NCBI GenBank assembly: GCA_017428385.1
Contig: JAFRQX010000038.1
Coordinates: forward strand, 203,368-267,367
Reading direction: 5' to 3'
Length of the DNA stretch: 64,000 nucleotides
Source of the DNA: Clostridia bacterium
GTDB taxonomy: Bacteria > Bacillota > Clostridia > Christensenellales > Aristaeellaceae
In this document: positions 16,353-25,852 of the stretch, piece by piece
How positions within the stretch are numbered: position 1 is the stretch's first letter
Layout of the letters: each line of letters opens with the position of its first letter
Program-made: the position numbers and the translations under genes
Notes under the pieces: model-generated
Seen by the model: the letters and a program-made list of their open reading frames with translations, nothing else
Told to the model about the DNA's origin: nothing
Databases searched by the model: none

Positions 16353-19300
16353 ATGCGTACGCTGATCAACGATCAATGGTCCTTTGCCAAGCTTTCCGCA
16401 GGATCCACGCTGAAAGACGCGGAGAAAGCGGCTTTTATGCCTGTGGATCTGCCGCACGACTGGCTGATCCGGGAAGAGAAAGATTTGTACGAAACGGCAG
16501 ACGTCTGGTACAGGCGGACGATTGAACTTCCTGAAGATCATGAGCCGGTGGTAATGCTCCGGTTTGACGGCGTATATATGGATTGCGACGTGCTGCTGAA
16601 CGGAGAGATCCTCTGCACACATCCATATGGATATACAGCGTTTGACGTGCCGCTGGGCGGGAAACTGAAGAGCGGTATAAACGAAGTGATGGTTCATATC
16701 CGGCATCAAAGTCCCAACAGCCGGTGGTATTCAGGAAGCGGCATATACCGGGACGTATACCTGGTAACCCTGCCTGAAAACCATCTGATTCCCGATGGGA
16801 TTTCTGTTAAGGAAAACTATACAGAAGAACTGGGATGGAGCCTGCAAATCAAAGCGGAAACCGCAGGAGAACCACAATCTTTTGAATGCGTCCTGCAGGA
16901 TATGAGAGGTGAATCCGTCGGCAGAACAGCCGGTACGTCGGCAGAAGGATTCATCCGGGCTTTGATTCCCATCAAAGAAGGCAGACCCTGGTCTCCGGAG
17001 GATCCCTATCTTTATACACTGACCATCAGATACGGAAAACAGACCGAAGTCAAAAAGATCGGACTAAGGTCTGTTTTCGCTGATCCGGATCAGGGACTCT
17101 TCCTGAACGGCAGGAAAACCAGGATGAAGGGCGTGTGCCTGCACCATGACCTTGGTGCGCTGGGCGCAGCTTTTCATGAAAAAGCGGCCCGCAGGCAGCT
17201 GAAACTCATGAAGGACATGGGCGTGAACGCTGTCCGGACAAGTCATAATCCTCCTGCGGAAAAATGGCTGGATTTGTGCGATGAGATGGGAATCCTGGTG
17301 GTTGACGAAGCCTTTGATATGTGGGAAAGGCCGAAAACAACATATGACTATGCACGGTTTTTCCCCGAATGGTATCAGAAGGACGTTGCCAGCTGGATCC
17401 GCAGGGACCGGTGCCATGCCTGCGTAATCATGTGGTCCATCGGCAACGAAATCTATGATATGCACGCGGATGAGCGAGGAACAGCCGTTACACAGCTTCT
17501 GGCAGATGAAGTACGGAAGCATGATCCGGAAAAACACGCCTATGTTACCTTCGGCTGCAATTATATGCAATGGGAAGGCGGACAGCGCTGCGCCGAAAGA
17601 GTGGATATCGTTGGATACAACTACGGGGAAAAGTTATATGAAGCGCATCATGCTGCCCACCCGAAATGGATTATCTACGGCAGCGAAACCGCCAGCATCC
17701 TGTCCAGCAGGGGAATCTATCATTTTCCGATGAGCCAGAGCATCATGAGCGACGCGGATCAGCAGTGTTCTGCCCTGGGAAACAGCAATACCAGCTGGGG
17801 CGCGGACAGCCTTAAGCGGCTTATTACAGAAGACCTGCATCACCCCTTCAGCCTGGGACAGTTCATCTGGAGCGGCATCGACTATATCGGAGAACCTACG
17901 CCGTACCATACACGGTCCTGCTATTTCGGCCAGGCGGACACAGCCTGTTTTCCCAAGGATTCCTATTATCTTTTCAAAAGCTTCTGGAATCCTGAAAAAA
18001 TGCTCCACATCGGCGTGAACTGGGACTGGAATCCCGGACAGTTGATTGATATTCCGGTAATGACAAACTGCTATGAAACAGAACTTTTTCTGAACGGAAA
18101 ATCCTGCGGAAAGCAGAAACCGGATTACAGCAGCATGGAAAAGTGCCTGCCGGTCTGGCAGCTGCCGTTCCGCCCGGGTACGCTGACTGCCAGAGGATAT
18201 GATGAACAGGGGCAAATACTCTGTGAAGAAAGCATCAGGACACCGGGAGAAACAGCTCAGTTTTCCCTGACCCGTGAAGAAGAAAAACTGAAAACTGACG
18301 GGTGGGACCTGGCCTTTGTGACGGTGAGCGCGGAAGACAAGGAAGGAAATCCAGTCAGAAACGCACAGGACAGGATCAAAATCGCAGTCAGCGGCGGGGG
18401 ACAGCTGATCGGTACAGACAACGGAGATTCCACCGATCCGGACAGCTATCAATGCGACTGCAGGAGGTTGTTCTCCGGAAAGCTGCTGCTGATCATCCGA
18501 TCAAACGGAAAACATGAAGACGTATCTGTATGCATCCGGAGCAGCAATGGAATCTGTGCAGAGATGACAATACCTGTGGAGAAAGCAGAAATGAAAAAAG
18601 GCATTTCATGCATTCAAAAAGCTGCTGAAAAGCCTCTCACAGGCGGTGTTCCGGCACGCAGGCTGGAAATCCGGGCCATCGGCAGTACCAGGCTGACAGA
18701 GCAGAATCCGGAATGTTCCTTTGAATACCGCATCCTGCCTGCGGATGCAAGCGACATGCCCGTTACCTGGGAAGTGACCAACGCGGCGGGAATTGCATCC
18801 CCTTATGTAAAAATCACCGGAAAAAATCACAGGATAACTGTACGCGCAGAAGGGGACGGGCAATATTACCTGCGGGGACTGTGCGGAAGTCAGGGCGGCG
18901 GATGTGAATTCATCAGCCAGATGGAATTTATTGCGGAAGGTACCGGCAATCCTGCCCTGGATCCTTTCTCCTATGTTTCCGCCGGACTGTACGACCTTCA
19001 CGAAGGAAACATCGGTACAGGAAATGAAAAGGGGATAGCTTTTGACCGGAACGGGGAAAGCATGATCGGATTCAGCCGCGTTGACTTCGGTAAGACAGGA
19101 TCTGATACAATCACAGCGGACATTTTCGCGCTGAATGATGATCCCTATGATATGGAACTGTGGACCTGCGGGACAAACGGCACAGAACACCTGACAGCCG
19201 TGCTTCATTATGAAAAGAAAAGCATCTGGAATGTTTACCAGCCGGAAACATGGAAGCTTCCGGAAAGACTGACCGGACTGCAGACACTGAAATTCAGGAT

Positions 19301-19715
19301 GAAAGACAAGGTCCACATGAAGGGATTTGTCTTTGAAAAACAGATGAACGCCTATATCCGCCATCCGGCGGGAAGCGCGGATCAGCTTTACGGCGACAGT
19401 TTCGAACGAACCGGAAACACCGTGACCCATATCGGAAACAACGTCACACTGGCCTGGAACGATATGGATTTCGGCGGAGAAAAAGACGTGACACTGGAGA
19501 TCGAAGGGGAGACGCCGCTGGATCTCAACACGATCAGCATCCGGATCACAAATACAGACGGAAAGGAATACAATACGGCAGCCGGATTCAGCGGAAAAGG
19601 CGATGCGATGCAGCAGTTTGCCGTAAAGGTGCCGGAAGGCCCATGCACGGTATCCTTTATATTCCTGCCCGGCAGTGCCTTTGATTTCCGCAGCTTCCGG
19701 TTTTACAGACAGTAA
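16353..19715 (+). CDS. Large glycoside hydrolase family 2 protein (beta-galactosidase type)
   Basis: 1120 residues and no signal peptide, so cytosolic. Order: sugar-binding domain (about 10-140, WYRRTIELP, WYSGSGIYRDVYL), immunoglobulin-like domain (about 145-245), TIM barrel (about 250-560) with acid/base Glu366 (WSIGNEIYD) and nucleophile Glu445 (YGSETAS), then further beta-rich domains including a DUF4982-like segment (TELFLNGKSCGKQ) and an Ig-like region. A C-terminal part of about 450 residues, probably carbohydrate-binding, is unassigned. Retaining beta-glycosidase activity is well supported; galactosidase versus glucuronidase or another specificity is a guess. Confidence 0.88.
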   Translation: MRTLINDQWSFAKLSAGSTLKDAEKAAFMPVDLPHDWLIREEKDLYETADVWYRRTIELPEDHEPVVMLRFDGVYMDCDVLLNGEILCTHPYGYTAFDVPLGGKLKSGINEVMVHIRHQSPNSRWYSGSGIYRDVYLVTLPENHLIPDGISVKENYTEELGWSLQIKAETAGEPQSFECVLQDMRGESVGRTAGTSAEGFIRALIPIKEGRPWSPEDPYLYTLTIRYGKQTEVKKIGLRSVFADPDQGLFLNGRKTRMKGVCLHHDLGALGAAFHEKAARRQLKLMKDMGVNAVRTSHNPPAEKWLDLCDEMGILVVDEAFDMWERPKTTYDYARFFPEWYQKDVASWIRRDRCHACVIMWSIGNEIYDMHADERGTAVTQLLADEVRKHDPEKHAYVTFGCNYMQWEGGQRCAERVDIVGYNYGEKLYEAHHAAHPKWIIYGSETASILSSRGIYHFPMSQSIMSDADQQCSALGNSNTSWGADSLKRLITEDLHHPFSLGQFIWSGIDYIGEPTPYHTRSCYFGQADTACFPKDSYYLFKSFWNPEKMLHIGVNWDWNPGQLIDIPVMTNCYETELFLNGKSCGKQKPDYSSMEKCLPVWQLPFRPGTLTARGYDEQGQILCEESIRTPGETAQFSLTREEEKLKTDGWDLAFVTVSAEDKEGNPVRNAQDRIKIAVSGGGQLIGTDNGDSTDPDSYQCDCRRLFSGKLLLIIRSNGKHEDVSVCIRSSNGICAEMTIPVEKAEMKKGISCIQKAAEKPLTGGVPARRLEIRAIGSTRLTEQNPECSFEYRILPADASDMPVTWEVTNAAGIASPYVKITGKNHRITVRAEGDGQYYLRGLCGSQGGGCEFISQMEFIAEGTGNPALDPFSYVSAGLYDLHEGNIGTGNEKGIAFDRNGESMIGFSRVDFGKTGSDTITADIFALNDDPYDMELWTCGTNGTEHLTAVLHYEKKSIWNVYQPETWKLPERLTGLQTLKFRMKDKVHMKGFVFEKQMNAYIRHPAGSADQLYGDSFERTGNTVTHIGNNVTLAWNDMDFGGEKDVTLEIEGETPLDLNTISIRITNTDGKEYNTAAGFSGKGDAMQQFAVKVPEGPCTVSFIFLPGSAFDFRSFRFYRQ

Positions 19716-19791
19716 ACTGGACAGACAGGGAAGAATAAGGTAAAATAATAAAGTTGATCATTATGAAATCTGACTGTGAAAGGAGAGGCAC

Positions 19792-20844
19792 ATGAGTTCC
19801 GGACTCAAGAAACTCCTGAGTTTTCTGTTCATTGCGCTTTCCATCACGGTTGTGTTCTTTATCGCCTTCAGCAATGAAGACCTGTCCAACGCTTTTGACG
19901 CGATCAAACAGATGAACCTGACCTGGCTGGCATGCATCTTTGCCTGCTGGCTGATCTATACTGTCTGTGACGGAATGAATTACTGGTTCTATCTCAGGGG
20001 ACAGGGATTCAAAATCAGCATCGGACGCGCTGTGAACGTGGCGCTGATCGGATTTTATTACTGCAATATTACGCCCAGCTCCGCCGGCGGACAGCCCATG
20101 CAGGTCAATTCCATGCGCAAGGCCGGGATCCCGGTCGGATACGGTACCATGGCAGTAACCATCCGGTTTATTACCAACCAGACGATGACGTCCCTGATCG
20201 CACTTGTGCTTTACATCCTGAATCATGATTTCGTCCATCAGCAGCTGGCCGGCGCCATCTGGATTGTACGGATCGGCTGGCTGATCAATTTCGCAGCGGT
20301 TCCGCTGGTTCTGCTGGCCGCGTTCAAGCGGAACTGGGTTCAGAAGTTTGCGGAGATGCTGATCAACAGGCTGGATAAGATGCATATAGTCCGCAATAAG
20401 GAAGCGGCGATCTCCAAGGTGACAGAGGTGCTGGATACCTACCATACCGCACTGCTGGACCTGATGCATTCTCCCGGGCAGATCCTGCTGCAGTTTGCCT
20501 GTTCCACCATGGGGCTGCTGGCGCTGTTCGGCACAACCGTATTTGTCTATTATGCCTTCGGGCTATCCGGAACGCCCTGGTACCAGATCCTGACCATCAG
20601 CAGCCTGCTGTTTGTCAGTGCCAGCTATACGCCCCTTCCCGGCGCCAGCGGCGCACAGGAAGGCGGATTCCTGCTCTATTTCAGGGATATCTTCAAGGAC
20701 GGTACCATCGGTCTCGCCCTGCTGATCTGGCGGTTCTTTACATTCTACCTGTACCTGATCGTTGGCGTGTTCACCATTATCCTGGAAAAAATTATCCTGC
20801 GCAGGGAAGCCCGAAAACGCAAAAACGCATCTAAAGCCGCCTGA
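19792..20844 (+). CDS. UPF0104/LPG-synthase-TM family membrane protein
   Basis: 350 residues with about seven or eight membrane helices. Motifs NITPSSAGGQPMQ and LPGASGAQEGGF are typical of the lysylphosphatidylglycerol synthetase transmembrane family (YbhN, MprF N-terminal domain). There is no aminoacyl-transferase domain, so it is a stand-alone flippase-like or lipid-binding membrane protein of unknown substrate. ATG 19792 is preceded by AAAGGAGAGG. The stop codon lies in the loop of the terminator hairpin. Confidence 0.85.
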   Translation: MSSGLKKLLSFLFIALSITVVFFIAFSNEDLSNAFDAIKQMNLTWLACIFACWLIYTVCDGMNYWFYLRGQGFKISIGRAVNVALIGFYYCNITPSSAGGQPMQVNSMRKAGIPVGYGTMAVTIRFITNQTMTSLIALVLYILNHDFVHQQLAGAIWIVRIGWLINFAAVPLVLLAAFKRNWVQKFAEMLINRLDKMHIVRNKEAAISKVTEVLDTYHTALLDLMHSPGQILLQFACSTMGLLALFGTTVFVYYAFGLSGTPWYQILTISSLLFVSASYTPLPGASGAQEGGFLLYFRDIFKDGTIGLALLIWRFFTFYLYLIVGVFTIILEKIILRREARKRKNASKAA

Positions 20845-20862
20845 AGGCGGCTCTTTTCTTTT
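20835..20862 (+). terminator. Intrinsic terminator of the UPF0104 gene
   Basis: Stem AGCCGCC / GGCGGCT (20835-20841, 20846-20852), then TCTTTTCTTTT. The loop contains the gene's TGA stop (20842-20844). Confidence 0.85.
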
Positions 20863-20877
20863 ACACGAAAAAAAAAC

Positions 20878-20906
20878 TTGTAACGGACAAGGATTCCAGA
20901 TAAAAT
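20878..20906 (+). promoter_or_regulatory. Sigma-A promoter of the amino-acid ABC operon
   Basis: -35 TTGTAA (20878-20883), 17-base spacer, -10 TAAAAT (20901-20906). The leader to the ATG at 20980 is about 65 bases, without obvious hairpins. Confidence 0.7.
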
Positions 20907-20979
20907 CTGTCTATAAAGTTATCTTTTTTCTTGAATGGAAAAGACAACTGAATGAGAACAGACAATGGAGGGGTTCCTG

Positions 20980-21822
20980 ATGAAAAGGTTTCTTTTGGTT
21001 CTCACAATTCTGACAATGGTATTTGCTTCTGTTTCCTTTGCTGAAGACGCGATCGAAGGCCTGGAAGACGGCGTGCTTACCGTGGCGATGGAATGCGCTT
21101 ATGCACCCTACAACTGGGCCCAGCCGGATGATTCCAACGGAGCGGTGCCGATCGTTGGCTCCACACTGTATGCAAACGGCTATGACGTGATGACTGCCAA
21201 GGCTATCTGCGAAGCGAACGGATGGAAGCTGGAAATCAAACAGCTGGACTGGGATTCCCTGGTGCCTGCTGTACAGTCCGGCGTATGCGACGCGGTTATC
21301 GCCGGACAAAGCATGACCAGCGAGCGTATGGAAGCCGTTGATTTTGCCGGTCCGTATCTTTACGCCACCATCGTATGCCTGACCAGAAATGACAGCGCTT
21401 TTGCCGGCGCGAAGGGCATCTCTGAGCTGAAGGGCGGCACCTGCACCAGCCAGACCGGTACCATCTGGTACGACGTCTGCCTGCCCCAGATTCCTGAAGC
21501 GAAAATCCAGATGGCCGCAGAGTCTGCTCCGGCTATGCTGATGGCTGTGGCTTCCGGCATGGTGGATTTTGTCTGCACCGACATGCCCACTGCACAGGCT
21601 GCCCTGATCGCCTATCCGGAACTGGTGCTGCTTGACTTTGCCGGCAGCGGCGACGACTTTACCGTTTCCGATGAAGAAATCAACATCGGTATCTCCGTCA
21701 AGAAGGGCAATACCGCGCTGCTTGATAAAATCAACGGCGTCCTGGAAGGCAAAACCGCGGATGACTTCAACGCCATGATGGCGGAAGCGATCAAGATCCA
21801 GCCCCTGAGCGAAGAAGAATAA
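20980..21822 (+). CDS. Amino-acid ABC transporter substrate-binding protein
   Basis: 280 residues from ATG 20980. An in-frame ATG at 20965 contains the ribosome site (GGAGGGG) itself, so the later start is preferred. Signal peptide (about 1-20, ending SFAED) without a lipobox cysteine, then the SBP_bac_3 fold: GYDVMTAKAICEANGW, LDWDSLVPAVQSGVCDAVIAG and MTSERMEAVDFAGPY are diagnostic. First gene of a binding protein-permease-ATPase operon; polar amino acid uptake is inferred, the precise ligand unknown. Confidence 0.9.
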   Translation: MKRFLLVLTILTMVFASVSFAEDAIEGLEDGVLTVAMECAYAPYNWAQPDDSNGAVPIVGSTLYANGYDVMTAKAICEANGWKLEIKQLDWDSLVPAVQSGVCDAVIAGQSMTSERMEAVDFAGPYLYATIVCLTRNDSAFAGAKGISELKGGTCTSQTGTIWYDVCLPQIPEAKIQMAAESAPAMLMAVASGMVDFVCTDMPTAQAALIAYPELVLLDFAGSGDDFTVSDEEINIGISVKKGNTALLDKINGVLEGKTADDFNAMMAEAIKIQPLSEEE

Positions 21823-21853
21823 GAAACAAAAGGGATAAGGAAGAAGTATATTT

Positions 21854-22666
21854 ATGTTTGGCAAGCTTCTGTCTGATATCAGCGGATTATGGGCCAAATA
21901 CGGCACGACATACCTGCAGGGGATCGGGAATACGCTGATCCTTGCTGTAACGGCGACGCTGATCGGCTGTGTGATCGGTTTCCTGTGCGGCATCCTGCAG
22001 ACAATTCCCTGCGGAAAGAACGACTCAGTGATCAAACGGGTATTCCTTCGGATTATCCGTATTATCATCCGCGCGTACGTCGAGCTTTTCCGCGGAACGC
22101 CCATGATTCTCCAGGCCGTCTTTATCTTCTACGGTCTTCCGTACTTCTTTAACGTTAACTTTTCGAGTATATGGACGGTCAGTATCCTTGTCGTATCGAT
22201 CAACACAGGCGCGTATATGGCAGAGTCTGTACGCGGCGGCATCATGAGCATCGACCCGGGCCAGTTCGAAGGCGCAAAAGCCATCGGCATGAACCACTGG
22301 CAGACGATGCTCTATATCATCCTGCCGCAGACCCTGCGGAATATCATGCCCCAGATCGGCAACAATTACATCATCAACGTCAAGGATACGTCAGTGATGT
22401 TCATCATTGGGTTTTCCGATTTCTTTGCGGCCCACAAGATGGTGGCCGGTGCCGTATTCAAGTATTTCCCGTCCGCGTTCATTGAGATGGGCGGATACCT
22501 GTGCATGACGCTGCTGGCTTCCTTCCTGCTGCGCAAGCTGGAGAAAAAGCTGGCAGGAAAATCCAATTATGAACTGGTGACGACAGACCAGCTTGTCATG
22601 ACGGCCGGAACCTATAATTATCCGGACCATCAGGACGGATCGCCCTTCGGCGAAGATAAAGAATGA
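21854..22666 (+). CDS. Amino-acid ABC transporter permease (HisM/GlnP type)
   Basis: 270 residues, about five membrane helices. [19 protein letters not shown] and the EAA loop ([20 protein letters not shown]) are signatures of the polar amino-acid permease family; the EAA loop contacts the ATPase. It lies 32 bases behind the binding-protein gene and 13 bases before the ATPase gene. A polar tail of about 40 residues follows the last helix. Confidence 0.92.
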   Translation: MFGKLLSDISGLWAKYGTTYLQGIGNTLILAVTATLIGCVIGFLCGILQTIPCGKNDSVIKRVFLRIIRIIIRAYVELFRGTPMILQAVFIFYGLPYFFNVNFSSIWTVSILVVSINTGAYMAESVRGGIMSIDPGQFEGAKAIGMNHWQTMLYIILPQTLRNIMPQIGNNYIINVKDTSVMFIIGFSDFFAAHKMVAGAVFKYFPSAFIEMGGYLCMTLLASFLLRKLEKKLAGKSNYELVTTDQLVMTAGTYNYPDHQDGSPFGEDKE

Positions 22667-22679
22667 AAGGAGAGGTACA

Positions 22680-23423
22680 ATGAGCGAACATATCCTGGAA
22701 ATCCGTCACCTCTCCAAAGCTTTCGGTACACATGCTGTACTGAAAGACATTGACTTTACAGTCGACAAGGGCGACATGACAACGATCATCGGCGCCAGCG
22801 GAAGCGGAAAATCCACGCTGCTGCGTTGCATCAACCTGCTTGAAACGCTGACTACCGGTGAAATCCTGTTCCACGGAAAAGATATTGCGGGACGGGGCGT
22901 CAACTCATCCGCCTACCGGGCCAAGGTGGGCATGGTGTTCCAGAGTTTTAACCTGTTCAATAACCTGACTGTTCTGGCAAACTGCATGATCGGCCAGCAG
23001 AAGGTGCTGAAAATCGGTCATGATGAAGCACGGAAAAGGGCTCTGTATTACCTGAACAAAGTTGGGATGGCTCCGTATATCAACGCCCGCCCTGACCAGA
23101 TTTCCGGCGGACAGAAACAGCGTGTCGCGATTGCCCGCGCCCTGGCCATGGAACCGGAAGTCCTGCTTTTTGATGAACCCACCTCCGCACTGGATCCTGA
23201 AATGGTTGGAGAGGTGCTGGACGTTATGAAGTCCCTGGCGACGAAGGATAACATGACCATGCTGGTTGTGACCCATGAAATGTCATTCGCCCGGGACGTC
23301 AGCACCCACGTGGTTTATATGGCTGACGGCGTAATTGAGGAGGAAGGCGAACCGGAAAAGATCTTCTCCAATCCCGAGAGCCCGCGGACCAAGGAATTCC
23401 TGAAAAGAATCCTCAATAACTGA
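22680..23423 (+). CDS. Amino-acid ABC transporter ATP-binding protein (GlnQ type)
   Basis: 247 residues, the usual length for GlnQ/HisP. Walker [10 protein letters not shown] (about 38-46), signature [15 protein letters not shown], Walker [15 protein letters not shown], and the H-loop [11 protein letters not shown] are all intact. Energises the adjacent permease. Closing gene of the operon, followed by a strong terminator. Confidence 0.95.
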   Translation: MSEHILEIRHLSKAFGTHAVLKDIDFTVDKGDMTTIIGASGSGKSTLLRCINLLETLTTGEILFHGKDIAGRGVNSSAYRAKVGMVFQSFNLFNNLTVLANCMIGQQKVLKIGHDEARKRALYYLNKVGMAPYINARPDQISGGQKQRVAIARALAMEPEVLLFDEPTSALDPEMVGEVLDVMKSLATKDNMTMLVVTHEMSFARDVSTHVVYMADGVIEEEGEPEKIFSNPESPRTKEFLKRILNN

Positions 23424-23430
23424 TAAAGCA

Positions 23431-23480
23431 TCTGCACTGGAGGACTGACGGAAGTCAGTCCTCTTTTTATGCAGTGCAGA
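23431..23480 (+). terminator. Terminator of the amino-acid ABC operon, nested in an outer inverted repeat
   Basis: Inner stem GAGGACTGAC / GTCAGTCCTC (23440-23463), then TTTTTAT. An outer repeat TCTGCACT / AGTGCAGA (23431-23438, 23473-23480) flanks both stem and T run. Confidence 0.85.
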
Positions 23481-23490
23481 CATATTTTAC

Positions 23491-23519
23491 TTGTTTCAAC
23501 GGATCTCACATGATAGAAT
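23491..23519 (+). promoter_or_regulatory. Sigma-A promoter of the PBP1-GGDEF gene
   Basis: -35 TTGTTT (23491-23496), 17-base spacer, -10 TAGAAT (23514-23519). Confidence 0.65.
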
Positions 23520-23525
23520 GTGAGA
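23504..23525 (+). promoter_or_regulatory. Operator-like palindrome over the -10 box
   Basis: Perfect 8-base arms TCTCACAT and ATGTGAGA separated by GATAGA, centred on the -10 element. Geometry fits a dimeric repressor site; the binding protein is unknown. Confidence 0.5.
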
Positions 23526-23585
23526 CAGCAAAACACCCGAACATTTATCCCGTCCAATATCTCTCCCCGGGAGGAAAAGACGATC

Positions 23586-25502
23586 ATGCGCCGCAAGAGA
23601 ATTGCCGTACTGATGGCCAGTATTGAGCGAGAATATCAGCAGCATTTCGCATCCGGACTTGCGGAAGCCAGCGCCGGATACGGGATTGATATATGCATTT
23701 TCAACAGCATGGGATACATGGATGTTTCGCTGTCCACCAGTGAAACGGAAGAAAGCATGATCTATGACCTGCCGGACCTGGAAAAGTTTGACGGGATTAT
23801 TTCCATGCCTGCCACAATGGGCAGTAAAGCCACACTGAATAAAATATTTGAAGTCATTATACCCCTGAAGGGAAAACCGCATATTTCCATCGACGTTATC
23901 CAGGAAAACGCGATAACCATACAGTTCAACGACAAAAACAGCGTGGAAGAGCTGACAGAACATATGATCTCCAGGCACGGAGCCAAACGAGTCATGTACG
24001 TCTGCGGCCCGATGCATTCCAAAGTGGCTACGGAACGCCTGGAAGCCTGCAGAAATACAATGCGCCGATACGGCCTGGAGCTCGATGAAAAGCTCCTGTT
24101 TGACGGACAATGGACACGGACAGGCGGAAGGCAGGCGGCAGAAAAACTACTGTCCATGCATGAAGCCCTGCCGGATGCCATTATGTGCGGCAATGACGAT
24201 ATGGCCCTGGGTGTGATTGAATACCTGAGCGAGCACGGGATCCGCGTACCCAGGGACGTGGCTGTGACCGGATTTGACGCGTCACGCGAAGCCGTGATGC
24301 GGGGCGTGACCACAATACGCAGGCCGATTGACAGGACAGCACAGAAAGCCATTGAAATCCTGAACAGATGGATTGACGGGGAAAAACCGGTTGAAACAGT
24401 TATCCATATGAATACAATCCCGGTATACGGCGACAGCTGCGGATGCATGAAGAACCAGGAACACCTGAACGAAATGCTGCGCAACCTGGGTACCGAAAAA
24501 TGGAACATGGAGACAACCCTTACCTGCATCAGTATGTATGCCGGCAGCATGGCAGGCGTGGGAGATGAACAGGAAGCTCATCACAGAATCCAGGAATTTA
24601 TCCGTTACTGGGATATCCGTGACTTTTTCCTGTGTGTGGATCCGTCGATCTGCAGGGAAACGAAAGGGGAAGAAAGCGATACAGAAAGATATCCCGATGA
24701 AATGCTGCTGCTGTTTGGCATGATGAATGGAAAAACCTATCAGCCGGTCCTTTATTCAACGCGCGACCTGATCCCGGCATTTGACGAGGAACGGGAAACA
24801 ACGTTATGTCTTATTTTCTGCCCGCTGTACTACCGTAACAGGAGCTTCGGATACGTAGGACTGAATCCGGGAAGTCTGACGAGCGGTGCAGCCCTGTATC
24901 CCTTCCTGATGCTTCTGAACGGTGCCCTGATGAGCCTCTATCTCCAGACCAATATCAAAAGATATACAAGTACCATTGAACAGATGGCGATCAGCGATAT
25001 CATGACCGGGATGCTGAACCGAAGGGGATTCCTGGAAAAAGCTCCGGCTGTCATGGAAAAGGCGAGAAAAGAAAACAAAGTATTTGCCATTCTCAGCGCT
25101 GATATGAATCATATGAAGCATATCAACGATGAATTCGGTCATCAGTCCGGCGACATCGCCATCTGCAGGATGGGTAAAGCCATGGAAAGCCTGGGAGAAT
25201 ACACCTTTGTTCCCGTACATATCAGCGGAGACGAATTCCTGGCTTACGGTATCCTTGACAGTACAGAAGAAGCGGAAAAGCTGAAGGACTGTGCCAGGGA
25301 AGCAATCGACAGCCTGAATGCGAGGGATCCCTGGATCTGCGATATCAGCGCCAGTTTCGGCATTTATGCGGCAGTACCGCAGAAGGATGATACTCTGGAC
25401 CAGTATATGACACTGGCAGACAGGAAAATGTATGAGGAGAAGAACAGCCGTAAATTCGGACGAAGGAAAGAGGACCTGAAGATCAATAATGAAAAAAGCT
25501 GA
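23586..25502 (+). CDS. Cytosolic sugar-receptor-like (LacI/PBP1) sensor fused to GGDEF domain
   Basis: 638 residues from ATG 23586, behind GGGAGGA. Residues 1-290 follow the periplasmic-binding-protein-like fold of LacI regulators (RKRIAVLMASIEREYQQHFA, PDAIMCGNDDMALGVIEYL, VTGFDASREAVMRGVTTI) but lack the DNA-binding helix-turn-helix and any signal or membrane segment. Residues 290-455 are a linker domain I cannot name. Residues 460-625 are a diguanylate cyclase domain: DIMTGMLNRRGF, SADMNHMKHINDEFGH, and SGDEF (547-551) in place of GGDEF. Predicted to couple a small ligand, perhaps a sugar, to cyclic-di-GMP synthesis or binding. Confidence 0.85.
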   Translation: MRRKRIAVLMASIEREYQQHFASGLAEASAGYGIDICIFNSMGYMDVSLSTSETEESMIYDLPDLEKFDGIISMPATMGSKATLNKIFEVIIPLKGKPHISIDVIQENAITIQFNDKNSVEELTEHMISRHGAKRVMYVCGPMHSKVATERLEACRNTMRRYGLELDEKLLFDGQWTRTGGRQAAEKLLSMHEALPDAIMCGNDDMALGVIEYLSEHGIRVPRDVAVTGFDASREAVMRGVTTIRRPIDRTAQKAIEILNRWIDGEKPVETVIHMNTIPVYGDSCGCMKNQEHLNEMLRNLGTEKWNMETTLTCISMYAGSMAGVGDEQEAHHRIQEFIRYWDIRDFFLCVDPSICRETKGEESDTERYPDEMLLLFGMMNGKTYQPVLYSTRDLIPAFDEERETTLCLIFCPLYYRNRSFGYVGLNPGSLTSGAALYPFLMLLNGALMSLYLQTNIKRYTSTIEQMAISDIMTGMLNRRGFLEKAPAVMEKARKENKVFAILSADMNHMKHINDEFGHQSGDIAICRMGKAMESLGEYTFVPVHISGDEFLAYGILDSTEEAEKLKDCAREAIDSLNARDPWICDISASFGIYAAVPQKDDTLDQYMTLADRKMYEEKNSRKFGRRKEDLKINNEKS

Positions 25503-25527
25503 AACCGTTCATGGTTTCAGCCTTTTT
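25492..25527. terminator. Bidirectional terminator between the GGDEF and DUF1292 genes
   Basis: Stem GCTGAAACC / GGTTTCAGC with a GTTCAT loop; A run on the left and T run on the right serve the two convergent units. Confidence 0.85.
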
Positions 25528-25544
25528 GAATCAGGAAACAGGAA

Positions 25545-25850
25545 TTATTCCTCGCTTCCGCGCATTTCGGTAAAGCGTTTGAAAAGGATGTCTTCCAGCT
25601 CTTCATCGGGCGCGTTGTAGACATCGTTGCCTTCTTCATCCTGTTCAATCTTCAGGAAGAAAACAGCGTCATCCTCTTCCGGCTCAGCCAGGGCCAGATA
25701 AACATCTCCCTCGTATTCCAGCGCATCAACGAAAATGAAGGAGACGGTTTCACCGTCGTCACCGATCATTTCAATGATATCGCCTTCGGTCAGGGCGTTC
25801 ACGTCATCCTGTTCAAAGGAATCCTCATTGTTTTTGATTTCATCACTCAT
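25545..25850 (-). CDS. DUF1292 domain protein (YrzB-like)
   Basis: 101 residues, strongly acidic, with the DUF1292 core from about 22 to 85 (GDIIEMIGDDGETVSFIFVD, YLALAEPEEDD, FFLKIEQDEEGND). Function unknown. It starts three bases after ruvX with its AAGGAGGG ribosome site inside the end of ruvX. The ruvX-DUF1292 order is widespread in Bacillota. Confidence 0.88.
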   Translation of the reverse strand: MSDEIKNNEDSFEQDDVNALTEGDIIEMIGDDGETVSFIFVDALEYEGDVYLALAEPEEDDAVFFLKIEQDEEGNDVYNAPDEELEDILFKRFTEMRGSEE

Positions 25851-25852
25851 GA

